Below, in pieces: positions 22,936 to 35,200 of a stretch of DNA of 64,000 nt (the first letter of the stretch is position 1; every line of letters begins with the position of its first letter). The notes beneath the pieces were generated by a model. It was not told the origin of the DNA. It did not search any database and worked only from the letters and a program-made list of their open reading frames with translations. The position numbers and the translations under genes were made by a program. This DNA is from Sceloporus undulatus (Eukaryota; Chordata; Lepidosauria; Squamata; Phrynosomatidae), in contig NC_056527.1 in NCBI RefSeq assembly GCF_019175285.1, forward strand, positions 52,207,387-52,271,386. Direction: 5' to 3'.

Positions 22936-23289
22936 CTGTTCATCAGAAAAATATGGTACATAATAAAATGCAGTATATGTATTATCAATGTAAAATAAAC
23001 TGTAAGAAAAGAATTTATATTTATATTAGTATTACTAGCTTTTATTTTGCAACGTCTTACATTTGCAGTGCCTTCTCCTTTTGTGGTTATGACATCTGGT
23101 CTTCCTGCACACCTGACACCGGTTTGGCTGCTGCATTTTGCGGCTTGAAGCAATCTTGAGCCTCCTGTTTGCAATTTAACCTCCACCTCAACCATATATA
23201 GGTCAACTTTCGACCAAAACAACAACAGCTTCAATTCTGTATACTATATACTGCCTAGCAACAAATTATCAAACTCAGTGCCCTGTCAA

Positions 23290-23495
23290 ATTATGAAATC
23301 ATAGTGCAACTTTTTGTTACTTTGGCAACATTCTGTGAAATCCTGGGATTTGCAGTTTAGGGAGGGGCATTTAGAATTGTCAGCCAGAGAGCTCTAGTGC
23401 CCCCCCCCCCAACTACAAACCACAGGATGTTGCCATGGCAGAAGAAGAGTCATGGTATGCAAACTGTGTGATGTGAAAGGGCGCTCAAACACGAT
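23290..23495. mobile_element. foldback MITE (CCATGGCAACATCC family), second copy
   Basis: The pair TTTGGCAACATTCTGTGAAA and CACAGGATGTTGCCATGGC surrounds a centre with GAGAGCTCTAG. The ends are decayed compared with the copy at 7811. Intergenic. Confidence 0.5.
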
Positions 23496-24379
23496 AAGCA
23501 TCTCACTTTATTATGGCTTTTCTGTTTGCCAGCATGCATGAAACAGCTGCAGGCAAATAACCGTGATACAAGGGGTCAAGATGTTGTTCATGTAAAGGCC
23601 ATTCTAGTCAGTGTAACTTTTATATTTGAGATGCACACATGAGAACATGTAAAAAGTGATTTTAAAATTACCTACAGAGATGGCCTTTTTAAGAGGTAGA
23701 TTGGTTAAGAATAGAAAGCAGATGAAAATCTGTAAGATTCTAGTGTATGGCTGGAAAAGTAACTCTGATTAGACATGGCATTTAATGTGAAATCAGTGTA
23801 CAGTTGTGCTTTGGGAAACACCTAATAGTTTGTTTGAAAACAATGGGTAAAGTGGGACAAATATAGCAATTTACTAATTGCTGAGATAATTTTGATGTGG
23901 AGTATTTGTGGCCCAATGGATTATGTTATTTTTCCTGTTTCATTGCAGGAATGAGGCTGGGAAAGCAACAATAGCATTGAAATAAATCTTTTGCAACATA
24001 GAATAAAATGGTCACACAGCTGCTTTTCTGAAATTCAGATCAGGTATGGAAGTCTGAAAGAATTCTCAACACCACTTAGCAATATAGAAGGCCAGCTGTC
24101 CAGGTCAATTACATTCACATTATGACATGTTGGCACTTAACAAATATTAACATCAGGGAATGCCAGAAATTGGAAGTGACACTTTTAAGTGGCCTCACCT
24201 TCCACTCTCAGTGTTGTATTAACATTCAAATTACTGTCTGTAGAAATTAATAGGCACTCACTTTGTACAAAATCAGAACATTGACCCAGCTCAGTAATGT
24301 CAACTGTCACTGGTAGCAGCTCTCCAGGGTTTTAGATAGGATAGTTTTAAAACAAATCCTTAGAGATGATTCCTGGTAG

Positions 24380-24460
24380 TTTCCTATCCAGGTACTAACC
24401 AGGCCTGACAATGCTTGTCTTCTGTAACCAGATAAGATCTAGTGTGTTTAGAGGCGTATG
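24380..24460 (-). mobile_element. possible decayed 5S-derived SINE head
   Basis: TATCCAGGTACTAACCAGGC and CAGATAAGATCTAGTG follow the 5S internal-control-region order on the minus strand with many differences. Confidence 0.35.
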
Positions 24461-24799
24461 GTGGATCCACAGCAGCGCTGTTGAGCGCTTTGATGTAGTG
24501 GACGTGTCCAATCTGGTAGTCAGGTTTATGTTTATGGGAAATAAAATTTGTATGTCAGAAAGTTGCCACGAGATACTTTTGCTGTTTTAGAGTTGTGTGA
24601 GTGTTGAACTCTTGGAGATGGTAGATCTGGATTCAAGCTGATATAGGATGTGCATTGATTTGGATACGAATTTATGAAATTCATAACCTAGAAGATAAAA
24701 CAATGAGTTTAAAAAGCATAAAATGTAAAGCAGAAAGCCCTACATATTGTGGGAGGGTGGGATATGTGTGTTACTAATACACTGGCTAATTCTAGGCAT

Positions 24800-24905
24800 T
24801 TGTTGTTAGCCATTATCGAGTCGACTTCTGGCAATCCTATGAAAGAGAGACCTCTAAGTTACCCTGTCCTCAACAGCCCTGGCTGAGGTCCCCACAAACT
24901 CAGGG
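24800..24905 (-). mobile_element. RTE/BovB-like 3' tail, 5'-truncated
   Basis: AGCCATTATCGAGTCGACTT and ATGAAAGAGAGACCTCTAAG match the reversed RTE tail seen at 55480-55530. Confidence 0.55.
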
Positions 24906-26232
24906 AAGTGGCATAACCAGCATAACTAAAAACACTAAGAAACACCAACAGTTAATCGATTGATAATGAACCCAAGACAGGTGCTGCATTAAAGCGTAAA
25001 GGCTGGTGCAGATGGCTGATGTAATCTAATGAAAGACAGCCAAGAGCCAAGTTACCCAGCATTACATTAACTTTAAGGAAGAGACTAATATTTTCAGAAA
25101 TGGATTACAATGGACATCTTTTATCTTATTGGACAGGATATGTCAGCTGGTAGGCTAGGAAGATACAAACCAAGTTGAGAAGAGACAGACAAGAGGCAAC
25201 TGAGCATCCACCTCTATCAGAGAGAAGGCTTCTATGTAACCTCAAAGATGGACTATTGCTAGCTGATAACTACCCAGATTATTCTGATACAGACCATGCT
25301 GGTAAGAGAGAGAATATTTGCTCTCAACTAGCCTGTGCTACATAGATATGCTTATTATGAATAATGAATGCCTGTTATGGATGTTTATAGATATAATGGA
25401 TGCTGTTAGATATAGCACTGCCCACGGATATTAACCCTCTCGGTGCACCTGTGTGTCCAAAGATGCCTATTTAGAGATAGCATAGTTTCTGCTAAAGAGA
25501 TGGAGATGGTACAAAGGTTCAAGACTTATAAAAGTGTAGCATCTTACCTGTCATATACTGTAACGGATTGAACGTATTATGCCTTGCATGCACTCTAATG
25601 CAATGAAAGTAATGTGCTCAGACACTGAGATTTCTATGTATCTCCTTATGGGGACTGTAGCCTAAAAGACTAACAAAGAGCCTGCTCATTCTCCCGTATA
25701 AATATCTTAGATACCAATACTTAGGCATACTCAAGTGGAGTGTTCTTATTGACTCTGTCCAGATTTTACCTGTCACATTGCACATTGCACACTGGACCAG
25801 GCAACCAAGTGATAAAAGGGACCTCCAGACAGATAAGCTGACAAATGACAAAGAACCCTCAATCTAAAGAGAAAAGGATGGGGAACCACTCCTGTTTCAA
25901 ACCCTACCTATGGATTGGCCTCATCCAGGTGTTCAAATGTTTTACAGCTCTGAGCCATATCTAGCAGTGGCTGAGGGGCCATGGGCTCAACATGAATGTG
26001 TACGCATATTCAAAGCCACAGTAATACAAAGTCAAGTGAAATGCATGCTATTGGAAGCCTCTCAGTATGGAGGGCCTACTGGCTTCCTTCGAAAAGAGAA
26101 AGACTCACCAAGTTAGAGGGAAGAAACCCACAAATATGCACAGAGGGACTCCAAGCAAACAGTACAGGAGAAAGGAATTATAAGGAACAGACTTACAAAC
26201 TCATGAAGAGTAACCATTAAATAAACACCACT
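24906..26232. other. intergenic stretch, unassigned
   Basis: Less AT-rich than its surroundings, with no open frame of note. No terminal repeats or known family were found. It may be an old repeat. Confidence 0.4.
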
Positions 26233-26449
26233 AAGGCTGCATCACTAAAAAGATAATCCGGTTTGACACCACTTTAATTGGCTCACTACTATGGAATTCT
26301 GGGGATTATAGTTTTGTGAGACATTTACACTTACCTGTCCAAGAGCGCTGGGACCACAATAAAATACAATTCTCAGAATTCCATAGCATTGAGCCATGGC
26401 AGTTAAAGTGGTATGAAACTGGATTATCTCTGCAGGGTGGATGCAGCCT
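26233..26449. mobile_element. foldback MITE, CTGCAGAAATAATCC family
   Basis: AAGGCTGCATCACTAAAAAG is the eroded left end and GCAGGGTGGATGCAGCC the right end. The central arms ACTATGGAATTCTGGGG and AGAATTCCATAGCATTG pair. Intergenic. Confidence 0.65.
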
Positions 26450-27069
26450 AAATCAGGAATAGGAAACCAACTAAAGAGGCAATTAGACCTTCAGATGACA
26501 ATGAGGTTAGAGAAGGACAAAGAAATGGTTTCTTTCCCAAAACGACAGCTGGGCTGAAAGTTTATGGTGGAAAACTGGTTAGTCTTAAAAGTGTCTTTTT
26601 TGTGTCTGTCTTTACTGCAAATGATACACAATAGCTACACAATACTGATACTTTTGAGTAGAGAATCTAAGAAATTTAGAGAAACGGGTAATAAGAAATA
26701 AAGTTAATGAAAATAACAAAGCATTATTAAAAACAAAATTGAGTTTATGCAGGGTCTGTAATGTGACTCTCCGGTTATTGTTGGACTGCAGCTCCCACCA
26801 TTCATCACTCCTGGATATCATGCCTAAGATTTCTGGAACGTATGGTTCATCTGGAAAGCCACAATCCAATCTCCAATACTGAAGGACAAGACCTGCAGAA
26901 AAGAAATCAATGTGGCTTCTACAAAGGTAAACCCATCACTAGCTTTTCTTTTCTTTCAGAGGGTCAACAAATGTAGATAAGGAGAATGATCAAAGTGCTC
27001 CTGAGAAGACTTAACAGACATGAGATCAGATGAGAGATTCTTTTAAGAATCACTAACTGGTTAAAGAAG

Positions 27070-27294
27070 AGAGCCAGCATGGTGTAGTGGTTTGAGTGTT
27101 CAATTACCACTCTGGATACCAGGGTTTAATTCCATGCTTGACCATGAAACCCACTGGGTGACGTTGGGCAAGTCACATGCTCTCAGCCTCAGGGGAAATC
27201 AATGGCAAACCTCTGAAGAAACTTGTCAAGAAAACTTCATGATAGGGTCACATTAGGGTGACCATAAGTTGGTTGAAGGCACACAAACAACAAA
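27070..27294 (+). mobile_element. Sauria-type SINE
   Basis: GAGCCAGCATGGTGTAGTGG head, GAAACCCACTGGGTGACG body, GGTGACCATAAGTTGG tail and an ACAAACAACAAAAC end. Intergenic. Confidence 0.8.
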
Positions 27295-27559
27295 ACTGGT
27301 TAAAGAACAGGAAGTACAGAACAGGAATGAACAATTCCCACAATCAAAAGATGTAGCAGTGGGATTCCCAAGGATCTGTATTGGGAATAATGATGTGTTT
27401 TAAAAAATAAAAACATGAGCACAAGGAGAGACATGTTGGATCAAACCAGTGTCTAAGATCTAGCTGTGGCAATGCTTTAGCATATATAAATGTGGGTGCA
27501 TCAAATCCTATAAACTTTTATTCAAATTAAGTTCCATGAAGTTTCCTCCTAGGCAACTA

Positions 27560-27756
27560 TGCACAGAAATACAGTATCGTTATTTGACGTTTTTAATTTG
27601 TTGCCTGTTTTATTGAACCCTTCCCTGTATTGTTATGTATTATTTATATATATTATGCTACTATTTCTTAGATCGTACGCCTTGGGCAGGTTTATTCGTA
27701 TCTTATTGTTTGTATGTACAGCGCTGTGCAAATCTACAGCGCTATATAAATAAAGC

Positions 27757-27797
<41 letters not shown>
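27560..27797 (+). mobile_element. LINE 3' tail ending in (AAT)n
   Basis: TACAGCGCTGTGCAAATCTA and CAGCGCTATATAAATAAAGC, then about 12 AAT units. This ending is typical of an abundant lizard LINE family (L2-like). Only a few hundred bases of the 3'UTR are present. Confidence 0.5.
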
Positions 27798-27798
<1 letters not shown>

Positions 27799-28230
27799 TA
27801 AATAGCTCATATAATCAAGCTATGGGAGTAGAATAAACAATACACACAATCTATTCTTACATTGAGCTTTACACCATTAGTACTTCACAAGTATATTTTA
27901 AGATTAGAAAGGCCATCTTTCAACTCTTCAGACAAAATGATTATGTGGGGGTGTTCAAAACACGTCACAGGGAAATGTCCTTTAGTGTTCACTTAACGCT
28001 AGTAAATTATTCATTTAAACCAATTGAGAGATCTGCTACCTCCCCCTTGTGGACATCTCCAAAAGTGTAACAGATCTTCTTATGAGTATTAGCAGCAATT
28101 TAAGAATACGGTGCTTCTGGTCGGGAGAGATAAAAACAGGTATTGTGTATTAAGAAAGAAAAGAACATCAAGTGGTAAGTTTCCTTATATTTACTCCATT
28201 TTGTCTTGCTGGATTAAGAGCAGGGTATAA

Positions 28231-28264
<34 letters not shown>
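28231..28264. repeat. (ATT)n microsatellite
   Basis: About eleven ATT units after GAGCAGGGTATAA, so it probably marks another LINE or SINE tail. Intergenic. Confidence 0.85.
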
Positions 28265-28265
<1 letters not shown>

Positions 28266-28371
28266 GATTGGACGTAATGTGAATTTCAAAGTACACATGT
28301 GCAGAAAGAAGAAATAAAATTGCTTGTTTGCATGCCATCTTTGAAAATAGTTAACATACTGTATACACTGT

Positions 28372-29054
28372 ATAAACTTGTGTACAAATTGACTCCATGC
28401 ATAAGTTGAGGACAGATTTTTCGGGTCAAAATTATGGCTTTTGATATGACTCATGGATAAGTCGAGAGTAAAACTTAGGGGCATGTAGCAAAGGATCTAA
28501 GGGGGAAAACACCACTTCCCTCCCCCCCTCCTCCTAACACCACTTCCCTGGTGCTGGAGGAGAAAGTTTTAACATCAGATTGAAAATGGAAGGGACTGGA
28601 GAAAAAATAGGGTCTGATGGCCAGATTGGGAGGAGGGGGGATGCAGAGAAAAGGTTTTAACATCGGATTGAGAAGGGAAGGGAAATGAGGTGTTTGGTCA
28701 TCTGAGAGATGCAGGGAGGGGGAGGAGGATGGGGAGAGAAGGTTTTAACATCGGATTGAGAAGGGAAGGGAAGGGAAATGGGGTGTTTGGTCATCTGAGA
28801 GATGCAGGGAGGAGTGGGAGTAGGAGGATGGGGAGAGGTTTTAACATTGGATTAATCACCTCTTTCTCATGGGAAGGTTAATCACCTCTTTTGCACACAA
28901 ATTTGCCTAGGCAGCTCTTTCAGAAATCACTGCCGAGGCACAGACAGGCAGTGTGTCTTTCAGTACCTTTCTAAGCAGTATCACTGTACTGAATAATTAA
29001 GTTGACCCAGATTTTTGGGGATAATTTTTTCAACTTATAGTTGAGTATGTATGG
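28372..29054. mobile_element. TATAAGTCGA-type DNA element with internal minisatellite
   Basis: It starts TATAAACTTGTGTACAAATT and ends, reversed, CATACTCAACTATAAGTTG. The inside is an array of about four 87-95-bp units at about 28560-28860. Intergenic. Confidence 0.55.
28560..28860 (+). repeat. minisatellite, about 88-bp unit
   Basis: GGTTTTAACATCGGATTGAG-like phrases begin near 28566, 28653, 28741 and 28837. Units share GGTGTTTGGTCATCTGAGAG. It generates repetitive open frames of no coding value. Confidence 0.75.
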
Positions 29055-30821
29055 CGGTCATTGCCTCAAGGTTCAACACCAGAGGAGACACCCTTCTGTA
29101 GGAGATTATTATGCTAAATGGTCATAGCTATTATTATCATTGCTTTCCCCTTGCAAATATCTAATTTTTAAAATTCTTTCTATGCTAGAATACTATTGTA
29201 CGTACTTTAGGAACACTGAACAGCTAAATCCCAACCTACCTGAGAAGAGGCTTCTGCCTTTGTATCGCATAGTGATCTTTGATTCTGATCTATTGGACAC
29301 AAACCATGGGCAAAATTCAAAGGAAGGAATGGAGAATGACATTTTCAGTGGCAGTGTCATAAAGCTCTTTTTCCCTGGAAGCTCCACAATACACTCTTTC
29401 TCTGAAAAGCAGATACAGTACATTCTAAAATCTCTGCTAGATTTTTTTTCCATTTAGCTAGCATTTATTTTAATGCACTTAAAACATTGGTTATGTCATC
29501 CATTTTAAACATTCAACCATCTTTTCAACCAATTTTTCCCCATCTTACTCTCATGTTTCTTTCCTATCCTGCTGTTGGTATGGGGTAGACTTCCAAATTA
29601 TATTGATGGTCAAGTGCTCATAATATTTCTTTTTGTCCCATTTAAATTTATGTGCCTCGTTAAAATATTTTCAGAAGCTTCACAGGAATAAAGAAATGTA
29701 ACCTGTATGTACTTTTTTTTTGCAACAGAGCTATCTTCTAAGGAACATGACAGTATTGAATATATTTATTTATTATGTTCAGATATACCCACACTCTAAT
29801 AGAACAAATTATGTGAGTATGCAGAGGCTAAATATTAGAAGCATTACATGTATGTAATTAAGAATTATACCAGTATATTGATATGCACAAACAATTCAAT
29901 CCTAAGTAATAAGTGAAAAGCATGATACTTACCTTATCTGTTGGATAAACTCATGCACATCTTAAATGAGCACCAGAATGCTCATTCTGTGTTTACACAG
30001 TAATAATCTGTTCAACGGTTGAACAGATTTGATTAGAATTCAAGAACTTTGTAGTCTTCTGGAAAGCTGTTCCTTTCAGGTTAAGCATTCTCTCCACAAA
30101 TTTAGATCTTAATGGTATAAACACATTGTAGCCATAAGCTGAGGTGTCTTCTTTTATCTGTTAGTTGTTGAGTTCCCTTAACTTCCCCTTTAGAAATGTC
30201 TTTATTTTACAGAAGGATTTACAAGCAGCAGTTTCAAATTTGCTGCAGACGCATGGGGAAGCTCGTGTTAATTTCTTTCCACTGTCACATATAGTAGCTA
30301 TGATCTGAAGAATCATGTATGAAATTCCATGTGCCTAATAATCCTTTTGCACCTGCTTCTTTGAACAACCATCCCACATACTATATGGTAAATTGCACTG
30401 AAAGGGAGAGAACTTGTATTTTTTAGGTCCACTGCAGTCTTTTGTGGGAAGGGAATGAAATTCCAGCGGAGGCAGGGTGTGCAATACTGTAGATACACCT
30501 AAAATATTAGTATAAATCACATATTTCCCCCATTTATCCATGAAAAAGCAAACCCTAGCATTGATATAGAGTGTGAGTGGTCAATTGTGGCTGTCATAAC
30601 TTTGTTTACTAACAGCTCTTAGCAGTCTAACTAGCTAGATCTAAAGAGAGTTGCAGTCCAACAGATGAAGGACCACAGCTTCCCACTTCTGATTTATAAA
30701 CACTTACATATCAGATTTAAAGTATTGGATCTTGTGCAAGATATTGCACTAAAAGTAAACAGAATCATTAATTTACAACATCTTATCTATAATTTTAGCA
30801 GGTATTTCTTACAAGTGGTGA
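29055..30821. other. intergenic stretch, nothing recognised
   Basis: AT-rich. A 105-codon plus-strand open frame at 29140 has no recognisable domain and opposes another frame on the minus strand, so it is not supported as a gene. Confidence 0.5.
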
Positions 30822-31038
30822 TTTTTAGCAATAGCACTTACATTTCTATACCATTTTATAGTACTAAGCACTCTCTAATTGGTTTTCAATGTATTAGCCA
30901 ATTGCCCCAGCAAACTGGGTACTAATTTTAGCGATCTACAAAAGAATGGAAGACCCAGTCAACCTAGAGCCTTGCAGGATCGAACTCACAACATTTTGGC
31001 TGCAGTACCAGCATTTCATCACTGTACCACCAGAGCAA
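30822..31038 (-). mobile_element. tRNA-derived SINE
   Basis: Box B appears reversed as GGATCGAACTCACAAC, with the linker CAATTGCCCCAGCAAACTGG and the 3' end AGCAATAGCACTTACATTTC. Between the DYNC1LI1 3' end and the intergenic repeats. Confidence 0.75.
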
Positions 31039-31635
31039 ATTCAATGGTCTGAGAGCAACTGAAAGTGCAGTACTGTTAAATGACCTGATCAACTCTCTAA
31101 ATGATACTATTAGAATCATGTGAGAACAGTACAGAAAAACTGTTACTTAGGGCAAGAAACAAATGCTATATTCCCAAACTGTCAACATTTGTACAACCTT
31201 TCTAGAGGGGAACTTATTAAAGAGATATATGTGAAAGTCACAACATTATCAAACATACATGCACTTTCTGCTCCCAAAACAAAAAAATGGATAGGTCTAT
31301 ATGAAAAGAAATATCTGCAGACAATTAACTTAAAAAAATAGAGGGTAACATTTACTGCATTCTACATACAGCCAATGTTCAAAATGTTACGTGTCTGTCT
31401 GAAGTTTCCCAGAAAATTTTATTTTCAAGGTATCTGCCAGGTTAATTTGAAAATGATCTTTTAGATGTTTAAGGTTATCCAGCTTTAATCCTAGCACTTT
31501 AAAACAGTTCACTGGTAAATCCTTGATAGTGTAATAGATCCTGGCATGACAGTTTAGTTCAAGTAGTTTAATCCAGTTTAAACATCAAATGAGATCAGCG
31601 CAGTCTGAAGTCATATTCCAAATGAAGTGTTAAAT

Positions 31636-31655
31636 TTTATTTCAGTTAGTTTATT
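31636..31655 (-). promoter_or_regulatory. DYNC1LI1: candidate DYNC1LI1 polyadenylation signals
   Basis: Two AATAAA hexamers on the minus strand, at 31655-31650 and 31641-31636, lie about 460-480 nt past the stop. That would give a 3'UTR of about 0.5 kb. Another AATAAA lies near 31415. No transcript data are available to choose between them. Confidence 0.4.
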
Positions 31656-32114
31656 GATGGTGCACAAAAAACAACAGTTGATTGCTCTCTTTCCAACAAA
31701 ACCTAGGAAATCCTCCCCCTTGAGGTTAATTTGTAAAATTGCACTGAACTAAAAAGTTTGGGAGATCGGTATAAATTAAGTGCCCATGTTGCATATCAAC
31801 TTTTCAACTCTTCAAGCAGCTTTTTGCATTAGAAATGATTAAGTGGACACTTCCAATTTACAGAATTACACTGACTTTTAAACAAAATCCAGATACTTCT
31901 GAATGCCACATTGTACTGTGAACAAGAGTCTTACATTGTGTGATAACTTTCCCTCTGTACAGTTCCCTTTTACAATGTTGGGCAACACAAAGACACGAAC
32001 TGCTTGTCCTTTTCTGAAAGTGTGTCAGCTCCCTAGTCCCAGTCACGGAAGGAAGAAGCAGAGGCAAGTTTAAATTATCCCAGAAAATTGAATAAATGGC
32101 TATATTTGGTGTCT
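31656..32114 (-). other. DYNC1LI1: DYNC1LI1 3'UTR (proximal part)
   Basis: Sequence between the TGA stop and the first AATAAA. AT-rich with no recognised repeat, which fits a retained 3'UTR. Confidence 0.55.
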
Positions 32115-32227
32115 TCAAGATGCTTCACCTTCTGTTGGGGATGTTGGTGTCGTTGGAGAGACCAGATCTGGTTTTCGCGACATTCTGTCCAATTCAGCTT
32201 GAACATCTGTTAAGACAGGCTTCTGGC
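32115..32227 (-). CDS. DYNC1LI1: DYNC1LI1 coding exon 13 with stop codon
   Basis: The exon is 113 nt with acceptor GTTTAG|GCC and TGA at 32117-32115. It encodes (G)[19 protein letters not shown] and then [17 protein letters not shown], the family C-terminus with a second short helix and a run of Thr/Ser-Pro sites. Confidence 0.97.
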
Positions 32228-35200
32228 CTAAACAAAAGGAAGCAACATGTATTGTTTTATGTGAAACATACCCTACAAATAGTGTATATCAAGTGTTCAT
32301 GATCACAACAGTCAATACAGAGTTGCTATTAAATATATCCAGCATTATTATAAAATGTAGTTCATTCCCAGATGAAGCCCTGAGCTTCAGGACACATTGC
32401 ACATTTATCAATAATGTCTAGTTATCACTCTAAAAGTGTTATACAGTTCTCTAATCAGAATTTGTCTTTTGATGCCAGTAAGGGTGATGGGGGAGGGAAT
32501 ACTTATAGAGAACCAGCTGGTGACAGGGCATGTTTAGTTTGTTCTTCTCTGATGGATCTAAGAGGGATTTGGGGGAAGGGAGGGGAGAACAATGCAAGAA
32601 AGAATAGAGTGAAGAAGATATAAGCACCTCTCAAATACACACTGATTCTCCCCCACTTATATCTCGCTACCCCCATGTTGCTTTGGCAATGCCAGTTTGT
32701 CAAGGTAATGTGTAGTTCCACCATTAGTTACAATAGTACATTCATGGCAAATAATCTTTTGCAGCATACATATTTAGCACCATTAGCTAGATTGCTTCAG
32801 GGCAGGCTTAATACGAAAGTGTCCCTGTTTACAAGTCAGGGGAGGAAGAGAAATGTAATACAGAATCTACACTGGCCAAAGCTTTGAAGGTCTCATATAA
32901 TGTAGTTTTCACCCCGCAATCTACTTCAACCTCTACAAAAGCCTCTTCCTACCAATACACAGAAGAGACAGTTCTGATGGAAAACTGAGACAGAATGACT
33001 CTATTAGTGTTAAAAGGAGAAGCAGAATGATTAAGCTTGATAGATTTATCCACTCGTAAATGAGAGCATTCCAATTCAGCACTCATGGAGAAGATCAATA
33101 TAGTACAGTGAAAACAATTCTTGTCGTTATCAAACATGCTAACATTTTACAATATTACAGTTTCTGGCAGGTCCTCCTGTACCCTGCACATGTTTCTGTT
33201 CTAACACTCTTGCATTCTGTAACATTCTTACTTGATGTAAGTAAAAAGAGTAAGTTTCACCTGGTCATCTGTCTGCTGCAAAGCACGCAATAAGAGAATC
33301 CCCCATCTCTGAACAAAAAAACACTTGCGGGAAAGGGGCCAAAGGCAAAATGAAAGGGACCAAAAATGTCCATTTTATCCAACTACTGTATACAATTTTT
33401 GCACACTCACCTGACTTTTTTGCAGATGTTGGCAAGCTGCTGCTACTGCCACCAGCCGTGCCTCCTACTCCTCCAGGACTGCCAACGCCACTAGGTCCAC
33501 CAGGTGAGCCTGTCTTCTTACTTAGCAAACTGTTGAAAAAATTAGCCAGGACTCCTTCGCTTGTGGCTCCAGCTAAAAGGAAGTTAAAACTGTGTTAATA
33601 CGAATTAATTCAAAATCTTTTAATAACTGTAAATATGTTTTCTATACAATGTAATTTCGATTATATTTCATTACAGATTCATGTACTGAACATTAAAAGC
33701 CAATATCCCAACAGAATGTATTAGGAAAACGTAATCAGTATCTAACTGCTAGATGATTTTACTTTCTACAGACCTCCTATGTATAAGATCTTTAACATTG
33801 CATCTACAGTGCAGAAATAATTTAACTGCCATGGCTCAATGCTATGGAATTCTGGGAAATGTAGTTTTGTGAGATATTTATTTTTCTCTGTGAAGAGTGC
33901 TCTGGTGCCACAACAAACTACAATTCCCAGAACTCCACTAAGCCATGGCAGTTCTTCTTCTTCAATTTTCGTCCAATTCACAAGGATAATTTCTATCCTG
34001 GAGAAAGAATTATATCCCACCATCTGAAACTTACTACTATCTTCAACTGAATAAATGTTAATTTGGAATTTTGCATTTTAGTAATTACACCATCACCGAT
34101 AATCTACAGAATAATCTATTGGAAGGAGTCTGAACAAGAAACATTTACTACTCATATACAATATGTATCGATATTTAAATTAGAAAAAAACAGTAAAGGG
34201 CCTTACCCTTCATACTAGGATCAATTTTTTTTGATCCAGCAGGAATGGGTGTAACACTGGCAACATTGGAAGTGACAGATCTGTTTGGTGTTCTGGGAGA
34301 TCCTCCAGGGACTCTTGGTGAGGTATCCTACAAAGGAAGTACGTACTCAAGTTGAAATACTGAGCTTCCAGAAAATATGGGAGGCAACTCTTAAGATGTT
34401 TCTTGAGACATTTAATGCAAAGGATCATAGGAAGTTTAAATTACAGGTGACTAGTTAACAGACATATACAGTATTTATAAATTACTCAGTTTATACTCAG
34501 AATGGAAATACTGTTAATGGAAAATTGACTCTACATTGTCAAGGATCCCATTTCAACATCTAGAAATCATGCTATCCACGTAATGACTAAGGTGAAATAA
34601 TTTCTTCTTTGTGCTACACAGTAAAGCTTTTGACAAGTTTTTTTTAAAAAAGTAACATCTATTTTCTTTTTTTATAAAAAAATTAAGAACATAATGCTAG
34701 GTCAGAAGAAAATCTTATTTATTCCAATGTTCTGTTCCCACGGTAGCCAATCAATTGCCTGTGGGAAGCCTGCTAGCAGGACTTGAGTGTAACTGCACCT
34801 TTTGCCTCACACTTCTAAATACAACATATGGGCAATGATATTGGCCGTAGTAGGCAGTCATCCTCACTAGCAGCCATTCATGGCACCATCCCCTATGAAT
34901 TGATCCAGCCCTTTCTCAAAGCCACCCAAGCAAGTTAGCAGCTGTAACTACACTTTGTGGCAGTGGACTCTAATTTGCCTGTGAGCTGTGTTCAGTTTCA
35001 GTGGATGAACCCAGGATCAAGTATTATGCAGGAGAATAAAGGTTTTCCCTTATATATTTTTCATCCTAAATAATTCCATATACCTCTAGCTTTCCTTCCT
35101 TTATTCGTCATTTCTCTCTAACACTGTAACTTTTTCTGATAGGGCAGATGTTCCAGTCCTTTAATCATTTTGGTTTCATTTTTCTGCACCTGTTTCCCAG

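Noticed and set aside
24980-25920. Possible solo LTR (a TATAAAAG box and downstream T-rich sequence)
   Set aside because: No matching terminal repeats, target duplication or internal retroviral sequence could be found, so no element is claimed.
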